A stretch of 63,659 nt of DNA from assembly GCA_030746635.1 (NCBI GenBank), contig JASLMH010000003.1, forward strand, positions 1 through 63,659, read 5' to 3'. Both the position numbers and the translations under genes were made by a program. This document shows, one piece after another, positions 33,927 through 43,789 of the stretch. Below the pieces are notes generated by a model. It had not been told where the DNA came from and made no database searches. It saw only the letters and a list, made by a program, of their open reading frames with translations. Positions within the stretch are counted from its first letter, which is position 1, and the number at the start of each line of letters is the position of its first letter. The stretch is from Alphaproteobacteria bacterium. GTDB taxonomy: Bacteria > Pseudomonadota > Alphaproteobacteria > GCA-2731375.

Positions 33927-35006
33927 TTACTCGGCGGCTTGCAGCGACACCGGCGCCGGGCGGCGGGCGGCGCGGGTGATGCGTTCCTCGGCGATGCGGT
34001 CGGCGACCTCGCTGGTCGGCAGCCCTTCCCGGTCGGCCCGGCCGAACACCTCCATCAGGGTGTCGTAGATACCGACGCAATGGTCCATCGCGGCCCGGCG
34101 GTTATAGCCCGGCCCCTCATGGCTGATGTTGATGATGCCGCCGGCGTTGATGACGTAGTCGGGGGCGTAAAGGATGCCGCGATCGGCCAGGGCGGCGCCA
34201 TGGCGGTCGTCGGCCAACTGGTTGTTGGCGGACCCGGCGACGGCGCCGACCTTGAGGCGGGTAATGGTGTCGTCGTTCAGGATGGCGCCCAGGGCGTTGG
34301 GGGCGAAAACCTCGGCCGCCACGTCGTAGATCGCCTCGGGTGCCACCACCTCGGCGCCCAGTTCCTCGCGCGCCCAATCCAGCCGCCCCTGATCCAGGTC
34401 GGTCACGGTCAGGCGGGCGCCGGCGGCGGCCAGGTCGCGGGCCAGGTACTGCCCGACATGGCCCAGGCCCTGCACCGCCACATGCAGGCCGGTCAGGTCG
34501 TCGCGCCCGAAGCGCGCGCGCACCGTCGCCCGCAGGCCGTGGTAGACGCCCCAGGCCGTGGCCGGCGAGGGATCGCCGTCGCCGGCGCCGCCGTCGGCAA
34601 TGCCGGCGACGTGCCGGGTGGCCCGATGGACGATCTCCATGTCGGCCGGCGCCGTGCCGACGTCCTCGGCGGTGATGTACCGGCCGCCCAGGCCATCGAC
34701 GAAACCGCCGAATGCCTCGAATATCGCCGCTGATTTGCCGATCTTCGGATCGGCCATGATCACCGCCTTGCCGCCGCCATAGGCCAGGCCGGCCATGGCC
34801 GCCTTGTAGGTCATGCCGCGGGACAATCGCAGGGCATCCTGCAAAGCCGCGTCGTCGTCGGCGTAGTTCCAAAACCGGCAGCCGCCGAGGGCGGGACCCA
34901 GGGTGGTGTCGTGGATGGCGATGATGGCCTTCAGGCCGCTGTCCACGTCGTGGCAGAAGATGATTTGCTGGTGATTACGGAAATTCTCGGACGAGAACAC
35001 GGACAT
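33927..35006 (-). CDS. Leucine/phenylalanine-type amino-acid dehydrogenase
   Basis: Protein of 359 residues of the Glu/Leu/Phe/Val dehydrogenase family. The catalytic region 'LSRGMTYKAAMAGLAYGGGK' has both lysines; 'AVQGLGHVGQYLARDLAAAG' is the NAD loop, followed by 'TDLDQGRLD', whose Asp favours NAD. Reversibly deaminates a branched-chain or aromatic amino acid to the oxoacid and ammonia. The length favours leucine dehydrogenase. It is separated from the upstream glutamine-synthetase-like gene by a 307-base intergenic region that includes its own promoter. Confidence 0.88.
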   Translation of the reverse strand: MSVFSSENFRNHQQIIFCHDVDSGLKAIIAIHDTTLGPALGGCRFWNYADDDAALQDALRLSRGMTYKAAMAGLAYGGGKAVIMADPKIGKSAAIFEAFGGFVDGLGGRYITAEDVGTAPADMEIVHRATRHVAGIADGGAGDGDPSPATAWGVYHGLRATVRARFGRDDLTGLHVAVQGLGHVGQYLARDLAAAGARLTVTDLDQGRLDWAREELGAEVVAPEAIYDVAAEVFAPNALGAILNDDTITRLKVGAVAGSANNQLADDRHGAALADRGILYAPDYVINAGGIINISHEGPGYNRRAAMDHCVGIYDTLMEVFGRADREGLPTSEVADRIAEERITRAARRPAPVSLQAAE

Positions 35007-35313
35007 ACCAAATTCCCCGAAACAAAGTTCGTCTTCACCTTATATTTCATCCGAAGATCATTAATATTCAATGACTTGACGGCACCGTGACAAAATTCGC
35101 CAGATTGTTGCCAGGCCGAGCCCCGGGCCGGTGAATCGTTTTGCCGTCAATGGTTTATGTGAAATTATCGCTCGTCCCGGCGAGCCGCCTTTCCGGCGCT
35201 AGTCGATCAATTCGCCGCGAATCGCCTGGGCGAACGAGATTTCGCGGTCGGCGCCGGGCAGGTCCAGCAGCCGCGCCAGGATGGCTATCCTGCCGGCAAC
35301 GGCGCCAGCCAAC
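35007..35313. other. Intergenic region upstream of the amino-acid dehydrogenase
   Basis: The right half is GC-rich; the left 120 bases are AT-rich, with TAT/ATT tracts near the dehydrogenase start, presumably the promoter. A small possible frame, TTG at 35312 to a stop at 35199 (37 codons, minus strand, 'AVAGRIAILARLLDLPGADR' core), begins at the end of the glutamine-synthetase-like gene. It has natural-looking codon use but no ribosome binding site; I do not call it a gene. Confidence 0.4.
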
Positions 35314-36690
35314 TCAGATGATCTCGAAATAGCGTTGCAGTTGCCAATCGGTGATGGCCCGGCGGCTTTCCCGCTCCTCCCACTCGCGGCTGGCGGCGAA
35401 GTGCTCGACGAAGGCGTCGCCGAACAATTCGCGCGCCGCTTCCGATGCCTTCAGGCGCGCCGCCGCCTCGCCCAGCCGGCGCGGCAATTGCAGGCGCCTG
35501 GGCTGCTTGGCGTCGTAGGCATTGCCCGCGACCGGCCGGCTCGGCTCCAACTTGTTCTCGATGCCGTACAGGCCCGAGCCCAGGGCCGCGGCCAGGGCCA
35601 GGTAGGGATTCGCGTCGGCCGCCGCGACCCGGTATTCGATCCGCTGCGCCGCCGGCGTGCCGGTGATCGCCCGCAGGGCGCAGGTCCGGTTGTCGAGGCC
35701 CCAGGTGGCGTCGGTCGGAGCCCAGAAACCGGGGATCAGGCGGGTATAGGAGTTCACCGTCGGCGCGATCATCGCCAGCAATTCCGGCATCAGCGCCTGC
35801 TGCCCGGCGATGAAATGGCGCATGGTGGCGCTCAGGCCGTCCGGCGCCTTGGCATCGTGCAGGGCCGAGCGCTTGCCGCGGCGAGCCTTCAGGGACAGAT
35901 GGATGTGGCCCGATTGGCCGGGATAGTCGGCCGACCACTTGGCCATGAAGGTGGCCAGCAGACCATGGCGCTGCGCCAGCACCTTGGCGAAGGTCTTGAA
36001 CAGGGCCGCCTTGTCGGCGGCGGCCAGGGCCAGATCCTTGTCGATGCTGGCCTCCATGACGCCGGGGCCGGTTTCGGTGTGCAGGCCCTCGAGGGCGAAA
36101 TCCATCGCCGTGCAGGTCTCGAGGAAGGTGGTGTGGAAATCGGCCCAAGTGGAGGCCCGCAGCAGTGAATAGCCGAAGTTGCCCGGGCTCAGGGGCGTCA
36201 GGTCGCGGTAGCCCTTGTCGGCGGCGCTGCGCGGGGTTTCGTCGAACAGAAAGAACTCGTACTCGAAGGCGGCGACGGCGTCGAAGCCCAGGCCCCGGGC
36301 CCGGTCGACGATCCGCCGCAGCACGCCGCGCGGGCAAATGGCCTCGGCCGGGCCGGCGAACTCGGCCAGAAACAGCAGGCCCTTGCCGTCGAATTCGAAC
36401 GGCACATCGCGGCAACTGGCGGGCAGGATGCGTACCTGGGCGTCCGGATAGCCGGTATGCCAGCCGGTAAAGCCGACGTTGTCATACAATTGGTCGGCGG
36501 AATCCCAGCCGAGCACCACGTCGCAGAAGCCGAAGCCCTTGTCCAAGGCGCCGAGGAACTTGTCGCGGCCCATGAACTTGCCGCGAAAGACGCCGTCGGC
36601 GTCGAATACGCCGACCTTCAGATAGTCAAGGTCGCGTTCCGCGATCAGCCGGCGGACCTGGGCGGCGGTGCGAACCTCGCTGGCCTGCAT
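35314..36690 (-). CDS. Glutamine-synthetase-family enzyme (gamma-glutamyl ligase type)
   Basis: Protein of 458 residues. The catalytic domain shows 'GLHTETGPGVMEASIDKDLA' (the Glu-rich metal site in variant form), 'GQSGHIHLSLKARRGKRSAL' and 'RIEYRVAAADANPYLALAAA'. The length and the deviant N-terminus ('YLKVGVFDADGVFRGKFMGR') suggest a gamma-glutamyl-polyamine, -ethanolamide or -methylamide synthetase rather than GlnA. With the amino-acid dehydrogenase downstream on the same strand it may handle amine nitrogen. No adenylylation site is evident. Confidence 0.85.
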   Translation of the reverse strand: MQASEVRTAAQVRRLIAERDLDYLKVGVFDADGVFRGKFMGRDKFLGALDKGFGFCDVVLGWDSADQLYDNVGFTGWHTGYPDAQVRILPASCRDVPFEFDGKGLLFLAEFAGPAEAICPRGVLRRIVDRARGLGFDAVAAFEYEFFLFDETPRSAADKGYRDLTPLSPGNFGYSLLRASTWADFHTTFLETCTAMDFALEGLHTETGPGVMEASIDKDLALAAADKAALFKTFAKVLAQRHGLLATFMAKWSADYPGQSGHIHLSLKARRGKRSALHDAKAPDGLSATMRHFIAGQQALMPELLAMIAPTVNSYTRLIPGFWAPTDATWGLDNRTCALRAITGTPAAQRIEYRVAAADANPYLALAAALGSGLYGIENKLEPSRPVAGNAYDAKQPRRLQLPRRLGEAAARLKASEAARELFGDAFVEHFAASREWEERESRRAITDWQLQRYFEII

Positions 36691-36706
36691 GGTCCGGCGC
36701 CCGGGA

Positions 36707-37606
36707 CTAGAAACGGTAGCCGGCCAGCACGGCGCCGGTCAGGAAGGTATCGGAGTCGCTGAGCGGGCTGTCGGCGGCGTCCTCGGCTAGATAGGTGGCC
36801 CGCAATTCCGACGAGACGTAGAAGCTCCTGGTGACCTCGTAGATCAACTGGACATAGCCGTTGAGGTCGCGAAAGCCGCCGCTGGCGAGATAGGTCGGCC
36901 GGCTGGCCGTGGCGTTGTTCGCGGTGACCTGGAAATAGCTTTCGGCGTAGCTGTCGTCCATGTAGCTGACCCGGCCGCCGACGATGATGCTGGCATTGTC
37001 GCTCCAGCGGCTGCCGCGGGCGACCTCGCCGTTGATCAGCAGGCCGTCGTGGCCGCCGGCGATGTCCTGGCGGATGTCGCCCTTGAAACGCCAGGACCCG
37101 ACGAAGCTCTCGAAGAAGAAACCCAATTCCGCCGCCACGCCGATATCCGGCAGGCCGGCCAGGGTGGGGTTGTCGGCGGAATCGCGGCCGAAATCGAAGG
37201 TAACGCGGGGCCCCGCGCGCAGGGTCCGGCGGCGCCACAGGTTCCAGCCAATGCCCTGCTGGGTGGAAACGAACAGGGCGCCGGCGTAGGTAACGTCCAG
37301 CAGAGCCAGCGGCTTGAACTCGAGATCGTCGGAACCGAGATACTCCGGCGCAAGCCCGCCGCCGAGCGCGATATTGCTCCGGAATGGGCCGACCTTGCCC
37401 CTTTGCGCCGGCAGCACGGCGTTGGCCGAGGACAGCCAGAGTTCCCAATCGGCGTATTTGCCGGCGTGGGCTTCGCCGGCGCCGACGAACAAGGCGCTGG
37501 CGATCAGCAAAGGGGCGGCAATGGCGGCGAACGCGGTTCGGCCGATCGATAACCGGCCACGCCGCCGCCCCGCATCGCCTGCCGATCGAAACCACGGACC
37601 CGTCAT
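36707..37606 (-). CDS. MipA/OmpV-family outer-membrane protein
   Basis: Protein of 299 residues from 'MTGPWFRSAGDAGRRRGRLS', with a long signal peptide ending near 'GAGEAHA'. The mature barrel has the MipA hallmarks: 'LGGGLAPEYLGSDDLEFKPL' and 'GPRVTFDFGRDSADN', with a terminal 'LAGYRF' ending in Phe as for BAM substrates. MipA relatives scaffold murein enzymes or are adaptation porins. It sits 16 bases before the glutamine-synthetase-like gene on the same strand. Confidence 0.88.
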   Translation of the reverse strand: MTGPWFRSAGDAGRRRGRLSIGRTAFAAIAAPLLIASALFVGAGEAHAGKYADWELWLSSANAVLPAQRGKVGPFRSNIALGGGLAPEYLGSDDLEFKPLALLDVTYAGALFVSTQQGIGWNLWRRRTLRAGPRVTFDFGRDSADNPTLAGLPDIGVAAELGFFFESFVGSWRFKGDIRQDIAGGHDGLLINGEVARGSRWSDNASIIVGGRVSYMDDSYAESYFQVTANNATASRPTYLASGGFRDLNGYVQLIYEVTRSFYVSSELRATYLAEDAADSPLSDSDTFLTGAVLAGYRF

Positions 37607-37689
37607 TTTTCCCGCCCCGCTTTGAAAACCTGCCTCGACGCCCCGCCGCAACCTATCCCAAGGCCGCCGTCAGCGGCAAGCGGTGGTGG

Positions 37690-38802
37690 TCAGTCCCGCA
37701 GCAGCTCCGCGACCTGGCCGGCGATCGCCAATGAGGCGGTCAAACCCGGCGATTCGATCCCATACAGGTTCACCAATCCGGCGATGCCGTGAGCGGCCGG
37801 TCCCTGGATCTTGAAATCCTCGACGGCGCCGTCGGGGGCCTGGATCTTCGGTCGGATGCCGGCGTAGGCCGGTTGCAGCGCGCCGTCGGGGAGCGCCGGA
37901 TAGTACCGCCGCACGGCGGCGTAGAAATCATCCGCCCGGCGCGGGTCAACTTCGTAGTCGATGCCCTCGATCCACTCCTGGTCGGGGCCGAAGCGGGCCT
38001 GACCGGCCAGGTCTATGGTCAGGTGCACACCGAGGCTGGCGCTGGCGGGCACCGGATAGATCAGGTGCGAGAACGGCTGTCGGCCCGACAGCGAGAAATA
38101 GTTGCCCTTGCAGAAATACAGCGGCGGCACCGCCGCCGCCGGCAGGCCGACGATCGCCCGGGCCAACGGCTGGGCGTGCAGGCCGGCGGCATTCACCAGG
38201 CGGCGGCAACCGACCGTCGTCTCGCCGCCGCCGTCATCGGCGACGGTGAGTGCGAAGCCGTTGGGCCGCACCTCCCCCCTCAGCGCCCGGCTGCGGAAGG
38301 CGATCGTGGCGCCATGATCCTCGGCCTCGCCCTGATAGGCCAGCATCAAGGCGTGGCTGTCGACGATACCGGTGGACGGCGACACCAGGGCGCCGGCACA
38401 GGCCAGGGCCGGTTCGCGCCGTTTCGCCTCGGCGGCATCGATTTCGTAAAGATCGTCGACGCCGTTGTCGCGGGCCTTGGCCCTGATCCCGTCCAACACC
38501 GACAGTTCTTCGGCGTTGGTGGCGACGATGAACTTGCCGCAATCGCGGTGGGGCACGCCGTGGCTGGCGCAATAGTCGTACAGTTGCCACTTGCCGGCGA
38601 CGCATAAGCGGGCCTTCAGGCTGTCCTTGGCGTAGTAGATGCCGGCGTGAATGACCTCGCTGTTGCGGGACGAGGTTTCGGTGCCGATCGCCTCGGCCGC
38701 CTCCAGCACGATCACCTCGTCGCCGGCCATCGCCAGCGCCCTGGCGCAGGCCAGGCCGACGACGCCGGCGCCGACCACGATGCTGTCTATTCGCTCGGAC
38801 AT
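37690..38802 (-). CDS. FAD-dependent oxidoreductase, L-2-hydroxyglutarate-oxidase-like
   Basis: Protein of 370 residues from '[20 protein letters not shown]', with the GxGxxG Rossmann motif and the '[20 protein letters not shown]' block that marks the LhgO/L-2-hydroxyglutarate dehydrogenase group of the DAO family. A C-terminal '[10 protein letters not shown]' and '[20 protein letters not shown]' stretch supports this. It oxidises a 2-hydroxy acid, likely L-2-hydroxyglutarate, at the membrane or cytosol. Other DAO substrates are possible. Divergent from the DUF3179 gene. Confidence 0.88.
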   Translation of the reverse strand: MSERIDSIVVGAGVVGLACARALAMAGDEVIVLEAAEAIGTETSSRNSEVIHAGIYYAKDSLKARLCVAGKWQLYDYCASHGVPHRDCGKFIVATNAEELSVLDGIRAKARDNGVDDLYEIDAAEAKRREPALACAGALVSPSTGIVDSHALMLAYQGEAEDHGATIAFRSRALRGEVRPNGFALTVADDGGGETTVGCRRLVNAAGLHAQPLARAIVGLPAAAVPPLYFCKGNYFSLSGRQPFSHLIYPVPASASLGVHLTIDLAGQARFGPDQEWIEGIDYEVDPRRADDFYAAVRRYYPALPDGALQPAYAGIRPKIQAPDGAVEDFKIQGPAAHGIAGLVNLYGIESPGLTASLAIAGQVAELLRD

Positions 38803-38904
38803 GGGCCGGGAACTTGACCCAAGGTCGCGGCGGCGGTCAAGAAGCTGTGACTTGCGCGGACCGCCCGGCGCCGCGACCATGCCGGGTATTGGCAAGGGAT
38901 GGCG

Positions 38905-39894
38905 ATGATGAAGATGCGTGCGGCGGCGGTTGCTTGCGGGTTGTTTTTGGTGGCGCTGACGGTTGCCGCCGCCCAGGCCAACCCGAATCGATGGCGCCAC
39001 GAATGGCCGAAGACCGATTTCACCAAGCACTCGGTTGACTACGACGACATCATGTCGGGCGGGCCGCCGAAGGACGGCATCCCGTCCATCGACAAGCCCG
39101 AGTTCGTGCCGATCGCCGACGCGGAGGATTTGGCGGCGACCGAACCGGTGGTCGGCCTGATCATCAACGGCGATGCCCGGGCCTATCCCCTGCGCATCCT
39201 GATCTGGCACGAAATCGTCAACGACGTGGTGGGCGGCGTGCCGGTTTCGGTGACCTTTTGCCCGCTGTGTAATGCCGCCGTGGTCTTCGACCGCCGGGTG
39301 GCGGGCCGGGTGTTGGAATTCGGCACCACCGGCAAGTTGCGCTATTCGGATTTGATCATGTACGACCGGCAAAGCGAAAGCTGGTGGCAGCAGTTCGTCG
39401 GCGAGGCGATCGTCGGCGAAATGTTGGGCAGCAAGCTCAAACTCGTGCCGGCGCGTTTGGAATCCTTCGCCAAGTTCAAGACCCGGGCGCCGAACGGCAA
39501 GGTGCAGGTGCCAAACAATCCCGGCATGCGCCGCTACGGCATGAACCCCTATGCCGGCTATGATTCCCTGGATACCCCGTTCCTCTATCGCGGCAAGATG
39601 CCCAGCGAGGTGGCACCCCTGGCCCGGGTGGTGGCGGTCGGCGATCGCGCCTGGTCACTGGCATTGCTGCGGAAAAAGGCGCGGATCGAAACCAAGGATG
39701 GTCTCGTCCTGACCTGGGAAGCGGGTCAGAACTCTTCGTTGGACTCCACCGTGATTTCCGATGGGCGCGACGTAGGCAACGTGGTGGTGCAGCGGCGAGA
39801 TGGCGACGGCAAGCTCCGGGACGTCGACTATCGGGTGGACTTCGCCTTTGCCTTCCACGCCTTTCGCCCGGACATCAAGATCCAGACCAAATAA
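38905..39894 (+). CDS. DUF3179-domain exported protein
   Basis: Protein of 329 residues. I prefer the ATG at 38905, seven bases after AAGGG, over that at 38899. A signal peptide ('[20 protein letters not shown]') leads into '[20 protein letters not shown]', '[20 protein letters not shown]' and '[20 protein letters not shown]', the DUF3179 signature with CxxC. Function not established; periplasmic location and conserved Cys/His suggest metal or redox chemistry. Confidence 0.9.
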   Translation: MMKMRAAAVACGLFLVALTVAAAQANPNRWRHEWPKTDFTKHSVDYDDIMSGGPPKDGIPSIDKPEFVPIADAEDLAATEPVVGLIINGDARAYPLRILIWHEIVNDVVGGVPVSVTFCPLCNAAVVFDRRVAGRVLEFGTTGKLRYSDLIMYDRQSESWWQQFVGEAIVGEMLGSKLKLVPARLESFAKFKTRAPNGKVQVPNNPGMRRYGMNPYAGYDSLDTPFLYRGKMPSEVAPLARVVAVGDRAWSLALLRKKARIETKDGLVLTWEAGQNSSLDSTVISDGRDVGNVVVQRRDGDGKLRDVDYRVDFAFAFHAFRPDIKIQTK

Positions 39895-39996
39895 CCCGCC
39901 TGGGGCGGCCAGTTGGCGGGTACTGGACAGCCGCGATTCGGATACAATGTATTATCTGATGTGACCGAATGTGACTGACCGGTTCGGATCGGGAAG

Positions 39997-40728
39997 ATGG
40001 GCCGCAAGAAACGGGATATAGCGACCAGCGCCGCCGGTAAGGACGTCGACGACTTCCTGGCCAGGGTGGCGTCGACGCCGAGCGTCCGCGCGGCCGATGT
40101 TCGCGGCCGCCTGCTGTTTGCCATGGACGCCACCGCCAGCCGCGAGCCGAGCTGGGACAACGCCTGTCAGATCCAGGGCGATATGTTCGCCCAAACCGCG
40201 ACCCTGGGCGGACTGGACGTGCAGTTGGCCTACTATCGCGGTTTCAGCGAATTCCGGGCCACCCCTTGGATTTCCACCTCGGCCGATCTGATCCCCTACA
40301 TGACCCGGGTCCGCTGTCTGGGTGGGCATACCCAGGTCGAACGGGTGTTGCGCTATGCTGCGCGCGAGACCGCCCAGCGCCGCATCAACGCCCTGGTCTT
40401 CATCGGTGATTGCCTGGAGGAAGAGGTCGACAGCGTCTGCGCGGCGGCCGGCGAACTGGGCATGCTGGGGGTGCCCTGTTTCATGTTCCACGAGGGCTTC
40501 GAGCCGACGGCGGCCAACGCCTTTCAGCAGATCGCCAAGCTGACCCAGGGCGCCTATTGCCGGTTCGATGCCTCCAGCGCCGCCCAGTTGAAGGACCTGT
40601 TGGCGGCGGTCGCGGTGTTCGCCGCCGGCGGCCGCAAGGCGCTGGCGGATTTCAGCCGCGACAAGACCCAGATGGTTCGGCGGATCGCCCATCAAGTGTC
40701 CCCGAAAGAGGGTACCAGGGCCGAATGA
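39997..40728 (+). CDS. VWA-like domain protein
   Basis: Protein of 243 residues. '[20 protein letters not shown]' is a MIDAS-type D-x-T-x-S start, with '[20 protein letters not shown]' for the later Asp site. Cytoplasmic, without signal or membrane span. The MIDAS suggests metal-dependent protein binding. The stop overlaps the next gene's ATG (ATGA), so it is translated together with the DnaJ-domain membrane protein. Function of the pair unknown; possibly a chaperone-type complex. Confidence 0.8.
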   Translation: MGRKKRDIATSAAGKDVDDFLARVASTPSVRAADVRGRLLFAMDATASREPSWDNACQIQGDMFAQTATLGGLDVQLAYYRGFSEFRATPWISTSADLIPYMTRVRCLGGHTQVERVLRYAARETAQRRINALVFIGDCLEEEVDSVCAAAGELGMLGVPCFMFHEGFEPTAANAFQQIAKLTQGAYCRFDASSAAQLKDLLAAVAVFAAGGRKALADFSRDKTQMVRRIAHQVSPKEGTRAE

Positions 40729-41447
40729 TCGGCTACTTCATCCTGGGCATCTGCCTGCTGGCGGCCGCGCTGCTGGTCGGCAGATGGCTGGTCAGTGCCG
40801 ACCCGCGGTTCCTGGCCAAGGTGCTGCGCTACTCGGGCTTCGGTCTGCTGGCGGCGACGGCGGTGTTTTTCATGCTCACCGGCCGGTTCGGTTGGGGTCT
40901 GCCGTTGGCCTTCATCGCCTTGACCATGTTGCGGCGATGGCGGTTGCCCAATCTGGGGCCGGGCTTCGGCCTGGGCCGCAAGCCATCCCAGGGACGAAGT
41001 TCCGACGTCGAAACCGACTATCTGCACATGACCCTGGAACACGATACCGGGGTGATGGCCGGTCGCGTGCAAAAGGGCGCCTACGCCGGCAAGAATCTGG
41101 CGGAGTTGGCGTTGCCGGAGTTGGTCGAGCTGCTGGCCGAATGCCATCGCGAGGACCCGGAGGCGGCGCAACTGCTCGAAGCCTATCTTGACCGCACGGC
41201 GGGCGGCGATTGGCGGGAGGCGGCCCAGGCTTCGGCCGGGGGCGGCGGCAGACCGGCCGGCGACGACGGCGCCGGCATGACCGTCGAGGAGGCCCGCGAG
41301 ATCCTGGGCGTGGCGATCGGGGCCAGCGCGAACGAAATCCGCGAGGCGCATCGGCGATTGATGCTGAAACTGCATCCCGACACCGGCGGTTCCGACTACC
41401 TGGCGGCGAAGATCAACCAGGCCAAGGATCTGCTTCTGGGGAACTGA
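40725..41447 (+). CDS. Membrane-anchored DnaJ-domain protein
   Basis: Protein of 240 residues: two N-terminal hydrophobic helices ('[20 protein letters not shown]', '[20 protein letters not shown]'), a middle cytoplasmic region with '[20 protein letters not shown]', and a C-terminal J domain ('[20 protein letters not shown]' then '[14 protein letters not shown]', with HPD). The layout is that of alphaproteobacterial DjlA/TIM14-like proteins, which recruit DnaK to the membrane. Translated by ATGA coupling from the VWA gene. Confidence 0.9.
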   Translation: MIGYFILGICLLAAALLVGRWLVSADPRFLAKVLRYSGFGLLAATAVFFMLTGRFGWGLPLAFIALTMLRRWRLPNLGPGFGLGRKPSQGRSSDVETDYLHMTLEHDTGVMAGRVQKGAYAGKNLAELALPELVELLAECHREDPEAAQLLEAYLDRTAGGDWREAAQASAGGGGRPAGDDGAGMTVEEAREILGVAIGASANEIREAHRRLMLKLHPDTGGSDYLAAKINQAKDLLLGN

Positions 41448-41540
41448 CGCGCCGCTTGCGCGCGGCAGGACGACATGGCAAAACCCGTCAGCGTTCGCTG
41501 GAGGGGGCGGACGCCCGCGGTTCAAGATCGGACTGGTAAC

Positions 41541-42413
41541 ATGCAAATTCGCAAGGCGGTGTTTCCCGTCGGTGGCCTCGGCACGCGGTTCCTGCCGGCA
41601 ACCAAGGCGTTGCCCAAGGAAATGCTGCCGATCGTCGACAAACCATTGATCCAGTACGCGGTGGAGGAAGCGCGGGCCGCCGGGATCGAGGAGTTCATCT
41701 TCGTGACCGGGCGCGGCAAGACGGCGATCGAGGATCACTTCGATCACTCCTACGAGTTGGAGGATCTGTTGTCGTCCCGCGACAAGGACCAGGCGCTGGC
41801 GCAAATCAGGGACTCGGTACCGCCGGCCGGACAAGTCGCCTACACCCGGCAGCAGGAACCGCTGGGCCTGGGTCATGCGGTTTGGTGCGCCCGCAATCTG
41901 ATCGGCGATGAGCCCTTCGCGGTGCTACTCGCCGATGATCTGATCCTCGGCGAGGACCCCTGCCTGCGGCAAATGGTCGAGGCGGCCGGGGAAACGGGCG
42001 GCAACGTGGTGGCGGTCATGGATGTGCCGCGCGAACATACCGGACGCTATGGCGTGCTCGACGTCGGGGCCGACGACGGCCGCCTGGCCGAGGTTAGGGG
42101 TTTGGTCGAGAAGCCCGATCCAGCCGAGGCGCCGTCCACCCTCTCGGTGATCGGCCGCTATATCCTGGTGCCGGAGGTGTTCGACTATCTGAGCCAGATG
42201 GAGCGGGGCGCCGGCGGTGAAATCCAGCTCACCGATGCCATGGCGAAGCTGATCGGCGATCATCCCTTTTACGGCTTGCGGTTTACCGGTACCCGCTTCG
42301 ATTGCGGCGACAAGCTGGGATTCCTCAAAGCCACCGTGGCCTTCGGCCTGGCCCGCGACGATTTGCAGGAGGGTCTTGGCGCCTTCCTCGAGGATCTGGT
42401 TGCCGGCCGCTGA
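41541..42413 (+). CDS. galU: UTP-glucose-1-phosphate uridylyltransferase
   Basis: Protein of 290 residues from 'MQIRKAVFPVGGLGTRFLPA', which is the GalU start; the upstream frame has no homology. The nucleotide loop 'GGLGTRFLPATKALPKEMLP' and 'GEIQLTDAMAKLIGDHPFYG' are diagnostic. It makes UDP-glucose for glycans and, with the ugd and phosphohexomutase genes that follow, UDP-glucuronate and hexose phosphates for exopolysaccharide or LPS. First gene of that three-gene run. Confidence 0.97.
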   Translation: MQIRKAVFPVGGLGTRFLPATKALPKEMLPIVDKPLIQYAVEEARAAGIEEFIFVTGRGKTAIEDHFDHSYELEDLLSSRDKDQALAQIRDSVPPAGQVAYTRQQEPLGLGHAVWCARNLIGDEPFAVLLADDLILGEDPCLRQMVEAAGETGGNVVAVMDVPREHTGRYGVLDVGADDGRLAEVRGLVEKPDPAEAPSTLSVIGRYILVPEVFDYLSQMERGAGGEIQLTDAMAKLIGDHPFYGLRFTGTRFDCGDKLGFLKATVAFGLARDDLQEGLGAFLEDLVAGR

Positions 42414-42449
42414 GGCCTCGCCGACGGCTATTGGAAAGGCGGTCTAGCC

Positions 42450-43766
42450 ATGCAAGTCACGATGATCGGAACCGGATATGTCGGTTTGGTGTCCGGTGCC
42501 TGTTTTTCCGAGTTCGGTCATCACGTCACCTGTGTCGACCTGGACGCGGCCAAGATCGAGGCATTGCGAGAGGGCCGCGTGCCGATCTTCGAGCCGGGCC
42601 TCGAGCAACTGGTCGAAAGCAATGTCGCGGCCGGACGGTTGAGTTTCACCACCGAGCTGCAGAAGCCGGTGGCCGAGGCCGAGGCCGTGTTCATCGCCGT
42701 CGGCACGCCGTCGCGACGGGGTGGCGGCCACGCTGACTTGACCTATGTGTTCGAGGCGGCGCGGGACATCGCCGCGGCGCTGGACGGCTATACGGTGATC
42801 GTCACCAAGTCGACGGTTCCCGTCGGCACCGGTGCCGAGGTCGACCGCATCATCGCCGAGACCCGGCCCGAGGCGGAGTTCGACGTCGCCTCCAATCCGG
42901 AGTTCCTGCGCGAGGGCTCGGCGATCGGCGATTTCATGCGGCCGGACCGGGTCGTCGTCGGCACCGACAGCGAACGGGCGAGGGGGGTAATGCGGGAATT
43001 GTACCGCTCGCTGTTCCTCAACGAGACGCCGGTGATGTTCACCCGGCGACAGACCGCCGAACTGATCAAGTATGCCGCCAACTCCTTCCTGGCCGCCAAG
43101 ATCACTTTCATCAACGAAATCGCCGACCTCTGCGAGAAGGTCGATGCCGACGTCCAGGAAGTGGCCCGCGGCATCGGCCTGGACGGCCGCATCGGCAACA
43201 AGTTCCTGCACGCGGGCCCCGGCTATGGCGGCTCCTGCTTTCCCAAGGACACCTTGGCCCTGCTGCACACGGCGGCGGATCTCGACACGCCGCTGCGGAT
43301 CGTGCAGGCGACGGTGGACGTCAACGATCAGCGCAAGAAGGACATGGCGGGGCGGGTGCTCGAGGCTTGCGGCGGGTCGCTGCAGGGCAAGACCGTCGCC
43401 GTCCTGGGCCTGACCTTCAAGCCCAATACCGACGATATGCGCGACTCGCCCAGCCTGGACATCCTGCCGGCATTGCAGGCGGCGGGCGCGCGGGTGCGGG
43501 CCTACGACCCGGAAGGCATGGACGAGGCGCGGGACATGCTGGACGGCGTCGAGTTCTGCGACGACACCTATGACACCCTGCCCGGCGCCGACGCCCTGCT
43601 CATCATCACCGAGTGGAACGAGTTCCGGGCCCTGGATCTGGCCCGGGTCAAGCAACTGCTGGCGGCGCCGGTCCTGGTGGACCTGCGCAACATCTACGAC
43701 CCGGCGCTGATGCGGGAGTTGGGCTTCGACTATGTCTCGATCGGCCGTCCCGCCGTTGCTCCGTGA
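42450..43766 (+). CDS. ugd: UDP-glucose 6-dehydrogenase
   Basis: Protein of 438 residues. 'MQVTMIGTGYVGLVSGACFS' is the NAD-binding start, 'GPGYGGSCFPKDTLALLHTA' carries the catalytic Cys, and 'LGLTFKPNTDDMRDSPSLDI' is the UDP-binding end region. Oxidises UDP-glucose to UDP-glucuronate with two NAD. Its last codon overlaps a GTG of the next frame (GTGA), evidence that the three genes are one unit. Confidence 0.97.
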   Translation: MQVTMIGTGYVGLVSGACFSEFGHHVTCVDLDAAKIEALREGRVPIFEPGLEQLVESNVAAGRLSFTTELQKPVAEAEAVFIAVGTPSRRGGGHADLTYVFEAARDIAAALDGYTVIVTKSTVPVGTGAEVDRIIAETRPEAEFDVASNPEFLREGSAIGDFMRPDRVVVGTDSERARGVMRELYRSLFLNETPVMFTRRQTAELIKYAANSFLAAKITFINEIADLCEKVDADVQEVARGIGLDGRIGNKFLHAGPGYGGSCFPKDTLALLHTAADLDTPLRIVQATVDVNDQRKKDMAGRVLEACGGSLQGKTVAVLGLTFKPNTDDMRDSPSLDILPALQAAGARVRAYDPEGMDEARDMLDGVEFCDDTYDTLPGADALLIITEWNEFRALDLARVKQLLAAPVLVDLRNIYDPALMRELGFDYVSIGRPAVAP

Positions 43767-43789
43767 CGACCAAACCCGATAGGCGCGCC

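Noticed and set aside
35199..35312. Possible 37-codon gene after the glutamine-synthetase-like gene
   Set aside because: TTG start without a binding site, short and no family; kept only as a remark on the intergenic region.
39894..39921. ACCCGCC...GGCGGGT after the DUF3179 gene
   Set aside because: 14-base loop and no U-tract, too weak for a terminator call.
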